Source: Thermoplasmata archaeon | Lineage (GTDB): Archaea; Thermoplasmatota; E2; DHVEG-1 | Direction of reading: 5' to 3' | DNA: 13,817 bases | Assembly: GCA_003649715.1 (NCBI GenBank) | Contig: QMSS01000023.1 | Coordinates: 1-13,817, forward strand | Shown: positions 1-6,873 of the stretch, piece after piece | How the letters are laid out: every line of letters starts with the position of its first letter | Numbering within the stretch: position 1 is the first letter of the stretch | The notes under the pieces: model-generated | The model's input: only the letters and a program-made list of their open reading frames with translations | Database searches by the model: none | What the model was told of the DNA's origin: nothing | Translations under genes and position numbers: made by a program

Positions 1-66
1 CACAAGTTTTTCATTATACTGCTTCCAATCCCTCCTATCCTTATACTTCTTATCCTTTTTCTTCAT
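1..66 (-). CDS. Transposase-like protein, N-terminal fragment cut by the window edge
   Basis: An open frame on the minus strand starts with ATG at 66 and runs uninterrupted for 22 codons to the left edge. It is very basic at first (several Lys/Arg), then reads RRDWKQYNEKLV. An N-terminal W-x-x-Y-N-x-x-L-V block after a lysine-rich stretch resembles the start of IS5-type transposases, as I recall that family; this is pattern memory, not a search. Only the first 22 residues are visible, so the catalytic DDE residues cannot be checked, and one inverted repeat would lie beyond the edge. A GGGA sequence about 8 bases upstream of the ATG is a weak ribosome site. It could instead be the start of some other basic protein. 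If it is an insertion sequence, its boundary lies somewhere in the gene-free stretch to the right. Confidence 0.45.
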   Translation of the reverse strand, partial: MKKKDKKYKDRRDWKQYNEKLV

Positions 67-288
67 TAGTGCATCCCAAAAAGAAATAATATTACCTAAC
101 TTAAATCATGCCACACAGCATTCTAAACAAAAACAAAAAAGATATGGTATGTAAAAAAAGAGGTATCTTCTATAGCATAATTAAACACCTGATAACTTAT
201 TTGAAAAAAACAGGAACAAAAATATTTATTAACACAAAAGCTGCTCTTACCCTTCAAATTTCATCTTCAGGACCACATAATAAAAGAA

Positions 289-300
289 AGCATATAAAAT
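289..300 (+). promoter_or_regulatory. Candidate TATA box for the PaaK-like ligase
   Basis: The sequence ATATAAAAT at 292-300 matches an archaeal TATA box, with purines (GAAAG) just upstream where a BRE would lie. A start of transcription about 25 bases downstream falls near 320, giving a very short leader. An alternative AT-rich box is AAATATTTATTAAC near 221-235, which would give a leader of about 90 bases. Confidence 0.35.
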
Positions 301-314
301 AGGGGTCTCCAAAT

Positions 315-327
315 GGTGATGTGAGGT
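315..327 (+). promoter_or_regulatory. Extended Shine-Dalgarno sequence of the PaaK-like ligase
   Basis: GGTGATGTGAGGT contains two blocks complementary to the archaeal 16S rRNA tail: GGTGAT and GAGGT. The second ends 11 bases before the ATG at 339 and supports that start. Ten of these bases (TGATGTGAGG) recur before the lipocalin gene at 7590-7599. Confidence 0.6.
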
Positions 328-338
328 AAAACTTTGCT

Positions 339-1730
339 ATGAATCCTTTTTTCAATCCATTGTTCCTCAGCCGCATACTCATAAGCTATCTTTTTGACAT
401 AGATAGAGTATGGAAGGCCAGTTATGCTGAATTAAAAAAATATCAAGATAAGTCTCTACGTAGGATAGTAAAACATGCTTATTCTGTCCCATTTTACCAT
501 AAAAAATGTAAAAAACATGGTGTTCATCCACATGATATTAGGGGAGTTAAAGATGTTGAAAAACTTCCATTTGTCACAAAAAATGATTTGAGGGAAAACT
601 TCCCAGATGGTATAGTACCAGTTGGTTTCAACAAAAAAAATAGTTTCATGATGTCCACATCTGGATCCACAGGTAAACCTGTTTTTGTTTTCTGCGATAT
701 ATTTTCTGCTATCAAAAGTTTAGAAGCCTTTGTAAGAGGACTACGTGCCTATGGTGGTAGCTGGAGAAAAACCCGTATAGTTCTTATCATAGATCTTAGC
801 CCAGGTAGTGTGGAATATACCTTTTTTACACAAAGCGCAATGCCTATTCTCAAAAAACTTGTTCCATTAGAGAACATCAGATATCTTCACATAGGAGAAA
901 AACCAGAGTTGCTGATAGAAAAAATCAATGAATTCAATCCAGAGTTTATAGGATCAGATCCCAACATGCTCCGCATACTGGCCTATCTGAAACAAAATGG
1001 TTACGGCAGAGACGTTAAACCAAAATATGTTCTCTCCGGTGGATCAATGCTTGACAGCTACACAAGACAATACATAGAAAAAACCTTTGATGCAAAAGTT
1101 TTGGACTACTATGCTACAACTGAGGCTGGTCCAATTGCATTTGAATGCTTAAACGGCAGCTATCATATAAACTCTGACTTCGTAATACTAGAGTTTTTAG
1201 ATGATGAAAACCAACCTGTAGAACCTGAGAAACCTGGACATGTTGTTGTCACAAAACTCTATGGAGGAGGCACACCAATCATAAGATACAATGGATTAGA
1301 TGATCTCGTAATACATTCCAGAGATATATGTAGCTGCGGTATCAATACACCACTCATAAAACACATCGTAGGTAGATCAACAGATGTAATAATTCTGCCA
1401 AATGGAAAGATGCTGACACCTTTCTCCCTAACAGGTATACCAGCCAAGATAATGGAGGAGTATGGTACATACAAGATCAAACAATTTCAGATCATCCAGC
1501 ATAAAATAGATGAAATAGAGATATTGGTTGTCATAGATGATAAGACAAGAGATATTGAGCCACCTGTTGAAAAAATATTAAAGGAGTTGAAAGAAAGATT
1601 CCAAGAAAAAATTGGTTCTGACATAAAAATTTTTGTCTCTGAAGTACCTGAGATACAAAAAAATGAGAGAATAGATCATACTAAGGTTGTGATCTCAAAA
1701 ATAAAAAAACCTCATACTTCTATCCCTTAA
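339..1730 (+). CDS. PaaK/CapK-like adenylate-forming ligase (phenylacetate-CoA ligase family)
   Basis: This 463-residue protein belongs to the ANL adenylate-forming superfamily, which activates a carboxylic acid with ATP as an acyl-AMP and usually passes it to CoA. The P-loop-like motif MSTSGSTGKPVFV lies at residues 105-117. YYATTEAG (257-264) is the adenine/Tyr-x-Glu motif, TPIIRYNGLDD (312-322) is the ribose-binding Asp region, CSCG (331-334) is the Cys pair common in PaaK-like proteins, and GRSTDVI (345-351) is the hinge. The C-terminal domain ends in an EIQKNER segment where these enzymes usually carry the catalytic Lys. Length is usual for PaaK-like or CapK-like proteins. It is a monocistronic plus-strand gene with a strong ribosome site. 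Its stop overlaps that of the convergent methyltransferase. The neighbours do not reveal the substrate: aryl acid, F420-like cofactor (F390 synthetase type) and polysaccharide-linked CapK roles all remain possible. Confidence 0.8.
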   Translation: MNPFFNPLFLSRILISYLFDIDRVWKASYAELKKYQDKSLRRIVKHAYSVPFYHKKCKKHGVHPHDIRGVKDVEKLPFVTKNDLRENFPDGIVPVGFNKKNSFMMSTSGSTGKPVFVFCDIFSAIKSLEAFVRGLRAYGGSWRKTRIVLIIDLSPGSVEYTFFTQSAMPILKKLVPLENIRYLHIGEKPELLIEKINEFNPEFIGSDPNMLRILAYLKQNGYGRDVKPKYVLSGGSMLDSYTRQYIEKTFDAKVLDYYATTEAGPIAFECLNGSYHINSDFVILEFLDDENQPVEPEKPGHVVVTKLYGGGTPIIRYNGLDDLVIHSRDICSCGINTPLIKHIVGRSTDVIILPNGKMLTPFSLTGIPAKIMEEYGTYKIKQFQIIQHKIDEIEILVVIDDKTRDIEPPVEKILKELKERFQEKIGSDIKIFVSEVPEIQKNERIDHTKVVISKIKKPHTSIP

Positions 1731-2389
1731 TCTTCTTTTTTAACCATCAGACATGAGCATAGAGGCCCAAAAACCCTGGTTTTTACAACATTTTTAACCA
1801 AAAACAGTTTAGACAAAAAATCCTCTTTGATTACATCATCCTCTGGAATTCTAAATACAATACGAGTATCCCGATCGATGTTTTCAGATAAATATTTAAG
1901 TAATCTAAGCTGCTGTTTTACACCATAAGAAACAAATATGACATCAAAATCTTCAACTGGGTAGCCAGAACCATCACCATACTGTACCATGATTTTCCCA
2001 TCCAAACCATGCTTTTTAACATATCGATTTGCTCTAGCTACAGCCCTAGGATCATTGTCTAACGCCACAATCCTTGCATCTGTCTCCAACGCTATTATAA
2101 TAGATGTTGAGGGAATAGATCCGCATCCTATCACAAGCACCCGATCCTGAGGAGAAATATCCGCCATTTTTATCTCACTTATGACCATCTCATAGTACAT
2201 CTCTATATATGTAGATGACAGGATCTCGAAATGGTAACCTATTTCTTCAAAAACCATGAATAATAGATCCATAAGATTTTTCAGTGACCCGGGGCGTATC
2301 CTGGATCCTACTTCCTCAAAAACCATGTGTCTTATAAAAGAAAAAATTTTTTCCATCCTAATCCTAGCAGCTATTAGATCCTTTTGCAT
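1727..2389 (-). CDS. Nicotianamine-synthase-like SAM-dependent methyltransferase fold protein
   Basis: A 220-residue protein with an all-helical N-terminal part (about residues 1-78) followed by a Rossmann methyltransferase core. The SAM-binding loop reads VLVIGCGSIPSTS (84-96), the acidic ribose-binding region is ALDNDPRAV (109-117), and YGDGSGYP (137-144) follows strand 4. G-C-G-S-I-P-S-T-S in place of the plain GxGxG of ordinary methyltransferases is what one sees in nicotianamine synthase and its archaeal relatives, which transfer aminopropyl rather than methyl groups from SAM. That points to a small metallophore-type or related product, but the substrate cannot be read from sequence. It is last in the UbiA-PanE-methyltransferase operon, 31 bases after panE. 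The start at 2389 has a poor ribosome site. An ATG at residue 12 (position 2356), preceded by AGGATTAGG, is an alternative. Confidence 0.6.
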   Translation of the reverse strand: MQKDLIAARIRMEKIFSFIRHMVFEEVGSRIRPGSLKNLMDLLFMVFEEIGYHFEILSSTYIEMYYEMVISEIKMADISPQDRVLVIGCGSIPSTSIIIALETDARIVALDNDPRAVARANRYVKKHGLDGKIMVQYGDGSGYPVEDFDVIFVSYGVKQQLRLLKYLSENIDRDTRIVFRIPEDDVIKEDFLSKLFLVKNVVKTRVFGPLCSCLMVKKED

Positions 2390-2420
2390 CTAGGTTCACA
2401 TCCAAAGTAGTTAGAAGATT

Positions 2421-3422
2421 TCAGCCATTTTTTAGAATCTTTTTTAACTCATATGGCTCAAATCTTTTCATGGAATGTTCTTTTTCCACCTCTTTTATTA
2501 ATTCTACAAGCTTTGTGTTTATCGGTGCCTGCAAACCATTTTGTTTTGCAAGTTTTACTATCTCACCATTTATGTAATCTATCTCAGTGCTTTTTCCTCT
2601 TGATAGACTCTGCCACATAGAATTTCTTGCCTCCTTTTTTAGTCCCAGTACATAGCTACTTATTATAGGTGACAGGAAACCAAATGTTTTTAGAACCCAT
2701 ATCATCCTGTTTGGATCAACATATGGTAATGCGCTTAGCTTTATGCCAGATCCCCTAGTGATTTGAATGCCCTCCTCTATTGTGGCGATGATCAGCTCAC
2801 GAGAAGTTTTGTTTCCAATCGATTCTTTTATTGTCTGTCCAGTTAATGCCGTCACTGCAATTTGTAGATTCAAAACTAGTTTACTCCACAATGCAGCATT
2901 TATATCTTCTATTAGTTTTACCCTAAAACCTGCTTTTTTAAGCAGCTTATGTATTTCTATTATCATGTCCTTCCTATCTCTGTTGTATTCCAGGAGTATA
3001 CCGCCCCTCATTGTGAGAGAAACATCACCTGCCTTGTTGTATACTGCGTTGAATAGGATGATACCTGACAGGGTTTTGACACCAGTTATTTTTTCTAAAA
3101 TACTGGCATTTCTAACGCCGTTTTGCAATGAGACAATCAATGCTTTATCCTTGAGATGTTTGTTTATGCTACGTGCAACATTTTCTGTGTCTTGTGACTT
3201 GACACAGACAAAAACAACATCTACATCAGATAGATATGAAAATCTTTCGGTCAATATCATATTGTTTTTTTTGATCTCTACATCATCTATTTTTATACCA
3301 TATTTTTTTATCCTTTCAATCTGATTTTTTTTGCCGATTAGTACTATGTTTTCTCCTGTTTGTGCTATGAAGCCACCTATTATACTACCTACTGCTCCTA
3401 GGCCAACAACTGCATATTTCAT
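2421..3422 (-). CDS. panE: Ketopantoate reductase (2-dehydropantoate 2-reductase)
   Basis: This enzyme reduces 2-dehydropantoate to pantoate with NADPH, on the route to coenzyme A. The 333-residue sequence opens with a Rossmann fingerprint, GLGAVG at residues 7-12, directly after the start, which supports that start. VKSQ (74-77) and SLQNG (98-102) are the usual strand-end motifs of the cofactor domain. LWSKLVLN (178-185) supplies the catalytic Lys181 and Asn185 of the ApbA/PanE family, and a STEIDYINGE block (278-287) carries the conserved substrate-side Glu280. All key residues appear intact. Its ATG overlaps the UbiA stop by 4 bases (ATGA), so the two are translationally coupled. Some family members act on other 2-oxoacids, so the exact substrate is inferred from family membership. 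Confidence 0.85.
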   Translation of the reverse strand: MKYAVVGLGAVGSIIGGFIAQTGENIVLIGKKNQIERIKKYGIKIDDVEIKKNNMILTERFSYLSDVDVVFVCVKSQDTENVARSINKHLKDKALIVSLQNGVRNASILEKITGVKTLSGIILFNAVYNKAGDVSLTMRGGILLEYNRDRKDMIIEIHKLLKKAGFRVKLIEDINAALWSKLVLNLQIAVTALTGQTIKESIGNKTSRELIIATIEEGIQITRGSGIKLSALPYVDPNRMIWVLKTFGFLSPIISSYVLGLKKEARNSMWQSLSRGKSTEIDYINGEIVKLAKQNGLQAPINTKLVELIKEVEKEHSMKRFEPYELKKILKNG

Positions 3423-4357
3423 ATGTTTTCAAACTCATATCTATCTCTTATCATATGCTGCGAGATAAGAGTTATACCTATTGTGAGGATATATATGGTA
3501 AGCGATATATACAAGGGATCTATCATTCCAATTATAAATGCGTTTGCCAGTGTTGTTCTTTCTATCACAAAATACTCATGCGCCCTTAACGCCCTTTTCC
3601 TATCGATCTTGTTCAATGGTCTAAGTGTTTTTAGATACATGATAATCAGTATTGTGATTGATAGTGCTAGCAGTGTGTAGAATTGTATTGGATGCTGTAG
3701 AAACCTGTAGTATGCTGTTGTTATTATTGTCAGCAGTATGTATGTTATGCTTAGGATGATGGATATCTGTATAGTTGTTTTTAGACCATATTTTACTGGT
3801 ATCGTAATGTATCCTCCTTTTTTGTCTCCCTGCATGTCTCTTATTGTGCCAACAAGATTGCTGTTTGTATCATGAACTAGAAAAACCGGTGAGAGCAGCC
3901 ACACATATGTTGGTATCAGCTGTAGAGGCGTGTTTACAGAAAACACTCCAAATAAGTATGCAGCTATTATGATTATTCCGCGATTTAGATTACCTATTAT
4001 ACCATGTGATTTAGAAAACCTTGCATAGGCAAAGACTAGTGCTGCTACGACAAAAACCAACATTAGGTTATATATGTTTAGTAAAGATGATAAAAATAGT
4101 CCTGTTGATGCAAACAATATCCCAACTGCTATTGCCTCCTTTGGTTTGATTCTACCAGATGGGATGGGTCGATGTGGTTTCTGTATCGAATCCAGCTTTC
4201 TATCAAGATAATCTGATAGATATAGTCCAGCTATCCATCCCATGATGGGTATGAGCATGGATAAAACAGTGATCCTTAGGGTGGGTAGACCACCGAGGGT
4301 TATGCATGCTCCAGCGAGACTAACTAATCCACACCATACAACAGTATATGGTCTCAT
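3419..4357 (-). CDS. UbiA-family membrane prenyltransferase (archaeal lipid/quinone type)
   Basis: An integral-membrane protein of the UbiA superfamily, about nine hydrophobic segments, which attaches a polyprenyl chain to an acceptor. The first Asp-rich motif, SDYLDRKLD (48-56, Asp49/52/56), followed by KPHRPIPSGRI (60-70), matches the archaeal digeranylgeranylglyceryl-phosphate synthase branch. The usual leading Asn is Ser. The second motif, TIRDMQGDKKGGYITIPVK (171-189, Asp174/178), is intact; both motifs bind Mg-diphosphate. Acceptor identity (geranylgeranylglyceryl phosphate or another ring or alcohol) is not certain. The ATG at 4357 is probably not the true start. The frame stays open for 24 more codons to a TGA at 4430-4432, and those codons read as a plausible first helix (FFAHIETMRP) but contain no ATG, GTG or TTG. 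See the separate finding. It leads the operon with panE. Confidence 0.8.
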   Translation of the reverse strand: MRPYTVVWCGLVSLAGACITLGGLPTLRITVLSMLIPIMGWIAGLYLSDYLDRKLDSIQKPHRPIPSGRIKPKEAIAVGILFASTGLFLSSLLNIYNLMLVFVVAALVFAYARFSKSHGIIGNLNRGIIIIAAYLFGVFSVNTPLQLIPTYVWLLSPVFLVHDTNSNLVGTIRDMQGDKKGGYITIPVKYGLKTTIQISIILSITYILLTIITTAYYRFLQHPIQFYTLLALSITILIIMYLKTLRPLNKIDRKRALRAHEYFVIERTTLANAFIIGMIDPLYISLTIYILTIGITLISQHMIRDRYEFENI

Positions 4358-4408
4358 AGTCTCTATATGAGCAAAAAATTTGTCTTTTGCAGTGTATTCT
4401 ACTGTCTT

Positions 4409-4413
4409 ACCTT
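4409..4413 (-). promoter_or_regulatory. Possible ribosome binding site for an extended UbiA start
   Basis: AAGGT on the minus strand lies 6 bases before a GTA codon at 4402-4400, which is in frame with the UbiA gene 15 codons upstream of the ATG at 4357. GTA is not a normal start codon. The spacing suggests the true start sits here, as a GTG misread or mutated by one base, or as a rare start. Confidence 0.3.
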
Positions 4414-4477
4414 CTGCATACGAGATAAGTCATCATCCCTCTCTTCTAATTTTAATGAGAGTTGATAATCAGTTTTA

Positions 4478-4494
4478 CAGGATTTAAATCTTTT
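4478..4494 (-). promoter_or_regulatory. Candidate promoter of the UbiA-panE-methyltransferase operon
   Basis: On the minus strand AAAAGATTTAAATC is a TATA-like box with a purine-rich element before it. It sits about 85 bases upstream of the GTA codon proposed as the UbiA start, which would give a leader of around 60 bases. The rest of 4403-4583 is T-rich on the plus strand and holds no gene. Confidence 0.25.
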
Positions 4495-4583
4495 ATGAAA
4501 AAACCTTATTTTTTTCTCCTATTTTCTGTCCACAGATGTTTTAAAAAATATTTTTTTTACCAGGAAAATTACCACTTTTTTGC

Positions 4584-5363
4584 CTATGATTGTGATGGTA
4601 GATCTCTCTCCTCAGGTCCATTGTATTCGCAGTCTATTGAAAACATTTTTCTCATAGGCTTCTCTTTGGTCTGTTCCTCATAGACATGTGCTGTTAAACC
4701 TGCTACTCGTCCTAATAGGAAAAATGCTTTTCCTAGTCTCCAGTCGAAATCCATATCTGATATGATGGCTGCTATTGCCCCGTCAACATTTATAGGAAGT
4801 TTTCTACCAGCTGTTTTTTCTAAATATTTTTCTATAGCCAATGAGAGAGAAACATGCTCTCCTGATATTCCTAGTTCTTCAGCTAGTTTGAAAAGTTTTT
4901 TAGTCCGTGGGTCTGAGGTATGTAGTCTATGGCCAAACCCGGGTATACGTTTGTGTTGTTCACGGTAGTTGTTTACAATTTCTTCTGCTGTTTCTTCAAT
5001 CTTTTTTCCCTTATCATGTATATGTTTTATGTTTTCTTGTAATAATTTTGCACATTGTTCTATAGCACCACCATGTGCATCTCCTACTGCTAGCAATCCT
5101 GCTGCTACTGCAGATGGGAGTGGTACCCCTGCTGATGCAACGCTTCTGCATGCAATGGTTGAGGGTGGTGTGACTCCATGGTCTATGCATGATGTGAGTA
5201 TGGCATCCATCATCCTACCATGGCTTTTAGATGGTAGTTCACCGCGGAGGAGGAGATACACGACATGTGAGTATGGTACATTTCCTATAAGATCTTCCTG
5301 CCTGTATCCTCTTGTTACAAGATGGTTAGGTTCCACTTTTGTTATTCTACTGCTCCATCTCAT
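4584..5363 (-). CDS. Citryl-CoA lyase, short citrate-synthase-fold protein
   Basis: A 259-residue citrate-synthase superfamily protein, far shorter than the usual 370-430 residues of citrate synthase and close to the length of citryl-CoA lyase (CCL) of reductive TCA-cycle bacteria. The catalytic triad region is complete: His62 in CIDHGVTPPST, His97 in GDAHGGA, and Asp194 in INVDGAIAA. PGFGHRLH (141-148) supplies the Arg that binds substrate. CCL cleaves citryl-CoA to oxaloacetate and acetyl-CoA. The gene starts 5 bases after the citF stop with GGGGAG at 5373-5378, 9 bases before the ATG. This strong linkage suggests it takes the place of the unrelated CitE lyase subunit, acting on citryl-CoA made by CitF. 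Alternatives are a short citrate, 2-methylcitrate or similar synthase. Fold assignment is firm, reaction direction inferred. Confidence 0.75.
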   Translation of the reverse strand: MRWSSRITKVEPNHLVTRGYRQEDLIGNVPYSHVVYLLLRGELPSKSHGRMMDAILTSCIDHGVTPPSTIACRSVASAGVPLPSAVAAGLLAVGDAHGGAIEQCAKLLQENIKHIHDKGKKIEETAEEIVNNYREQHKRIPGFGHRLHTSDPRTKKLFKLAEELGISGEHVSLSLAIEKYLEKTAGRKLPINVDGAIAAIISDMDFDWRLGKAFFLLGRVAGLTAHVYEEQTKEKPMRKMFSIDCEYNGPEERDLPSQS

Positions 5364-5368
5364 CCTTT

Positions 5369-6862
5369 TTATCTCCCCTTTACTCTTCTTATGATGTCTA
5401 ATACTGTTCCATCAGTCCATTTCGTCAGCCCAATGATTTCTTCACCCAGATCCAACTCCATAGGTCCTCCTGTTGCATCATAAGCCATGTTTTTTAGATC
5501 CTCTATATGGACAAGATCGATTTTTCCTCTGACCCTCTTAATCAAATCTTTTCTTCTAGGATTGATTGCGATACCCTCATTGGTGACAATAGCATCTACC
5601 ACATCCCCTGGTGTTGTTAACGTGGTAACCCTTTCTCGGACAATGGGATTGTTTTTTCTGTAAAGTGGAACAGTGATTATTGTGAGAAACGCACCAGATG
5701 CAGTATCCTGATGGCCACCTATCCCATGTAGAAGCCGTCCGTCGCTATGTGTATTTACATTGACATTAAAACCTACATCAACTTCTGTAGCCCCTAGGAC
5801 AACAACATCTAGATGATCAACTGTTCTACCCTTTGATGTAGGGTCAGCATAATGCCCTATATCCGCAGGTATCTCCATGTTTTCAGCAACAAACCTGACA
5901 GACTCTACATCAAAACACTGGGAATAATATAAGCTTTTTACCCTACCATTTCTATATATATCAATGATATATTTTGTAAGTCCACCTGTTGCGCATGCTG
6001 CAACAACATCTTTTTCCTCCATTTTTTCTCCAAGATACTTCATCGCAGCTAGGGAGATACCACCTGCGCCTGACTGAAACACCATTCCATCTCTGATTAT
6101 ACCCACAGCCTCCATGAGATCAATGCATGACCTGGCAATACCAAGTTTCTCAGGATCTTCCGTGATCTTTAATGATCCTGCAACAATGTTTTTTGGATCA
6201 CCAATCTGATCAACATCCACAACATAGTCAACATATCTCTCTGTGATCTCCTGATATCTACATGGATAATCAACAACGTTGTCTGTTACAACAATCACAT
6301 GATCAGCACACATAGCATCTATCTCAGAATATGATATTGGGCCAAAAGCACTTTTGCCTACAACACCTGTGCAGTTTCCCATCTCATCTGCAGATGAGGC
6401 AGCAATAACAGCTATATCGATATGTAACTCATCTTTTTTCACAGCAGCCCACCGTCCACCATGCGAACGCAGAACAACAGGATAGGAAAGAGGATTTTTT
6501 GAGATATAATCCCCAACAATACCATTTATACTCCCCTCTATCCTATTCACAATACCATCCTTAATGTGTTCTATCACCGGTTTATGTACATCAAACATAG
6601 CAGTCTGCGCCAACCTAATATTCCTAACACCAAGTTCTCTTACAGCCTCAAGAGTCATATTTAAAACATAGTCACCATTACGTAGCTGATGATGAAACGA
6701 AATCGTGCATCCATTTCTTAAACCACATTTCCTTAATGCCTCAACTAAACTAGCAGTTTTCTTTGTAGCTCTACCATATTTTTTTGCACCAGCAAATGGT
6801 CTACATTTCCTTCCACCAATGTTTGTCTCAATAACCCTACCAGCTGCATTTCTCACCTTCAT
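5369..6862 (-). CDS. citF: Citrate lyase alpha subunit (citrate CoA/ACP-transferase)
   Basis: A full-length, 497-residue CitF. In bacterial citrate lyase this subunit swaps the acetyl group on a carrier thioester for citrate, giving a citryl thioester and acetate. Recognisable blocks are RPFAGAKKYG (21-30), SFHHQLRNGDYVLNM (55-69), a CFDVESVRF block near the middle, GHYADPTSKGRTVDHLDVV, VLGATEVDVGFNVNVNTHSD, and the C-terminal GGHQDTASGAFLTII plus VTNEGIAINPRR. These are the standard family signatures, with no frameshift or gap. The gene starts 11 bases after the HD gene stop with a weak AGGGT ribosome site, and is followed after 5 bases by the citryl-CoA lyase. No CitD carrier, CitE, CitC ligase or CitX/CitG prosthetic-group gene is nearby. 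The likely carrier is therefore free CoA: acetyl-CoA + citrate giving citryl-CoA + acetate. That last point is inference. Confidence 0.88.
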   Translation of the reverse strand: MKVRNAAGRVIETNIGGRKCRPFAGAKKYGRATKKTASLVEALRKCGLRNGCTISFHHQLRNGDYVLNMTLEAVRELGVRNIRLAQTAMFDVHKPVIEHIKDGIVNRIEGSINGIVGDYISKNPLSYPVVLRSHGGRWAAVKKDELHIDIAVIAASSADEMGNCTGVVGKSAFGPISYSEIDAMCADHVIVVTDNVVDYPCRYQEITERYVDYVVDVDQIGDPKNIVAGSLKITEDPEKLGIARSCIDLMEAVGIIRDGMVFQSGAGGISLAAMKYLGEKMEEKDVVAACATGGLTKYIIDIYRNGRVKSLYYSQCFDVESVRFVAENMEIPADIGHYADPTSKGRTVDHLDVVVLGATEVDVGFNVNVNTHSDGRLLHGIGGHQDTASGAFLTIITVPLYRKNNPIVRERVTTLTTPGDVVDAIVTNEGIAINPRRKDLIKRVRGKIDLVHIEDLKNMAYDATGGPMELDLGEEIIGLTKWTDGTVLDIIRRVKGR

Positions 6863-6873
6863 ACAAAACTACC

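Larger units (their letters stand above)
67..338. other. AT-rich non-coding stretch between the left-edge gene and the ligase
   Basis: This stretch of about 270 bases is A-rich and holds no convincing gene. A 64-codon open frame at 108-302 has a lysine/asparagine-rich, low-complexity translation, no ribosome site and no recognisable motif. It must carry the divergent promoters for the left-edge gene and the ligase, and possibly the end of an insertion sequence. I saw no tRNA-like or other folded RNA signal. Confidence 0.5.

Noticed and set aside
108..302. 64-codon plus-strand open frame before the ligase
   Set aside because: The translation is lysine- and asparagine-rich with no motif, there is no ribosome site, and the candidate promoter of the next gene lies inside its end.
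2767..3324. 185-codon plus-strand open frame
   Set aside because: It lies antisense to panE, whose motifs are all intact. The hydrophobic, Ser/Ile-rich translation is a typical shadow.
4584..5363. Housekeeping citrate synthase
   Set aside because: At 259 residues it is much shorter than citrate synthase, and it is tightly linked to citF, which fits citryl-CoA lyase better. The synthase direction is not fully excluded.
4969..5394. 141-codon plus-strand open frame
   Set aside because: It is antisense to the citryl-CoA lyase gene and runs into citF. No ribosome site or recognisable domain was seen.
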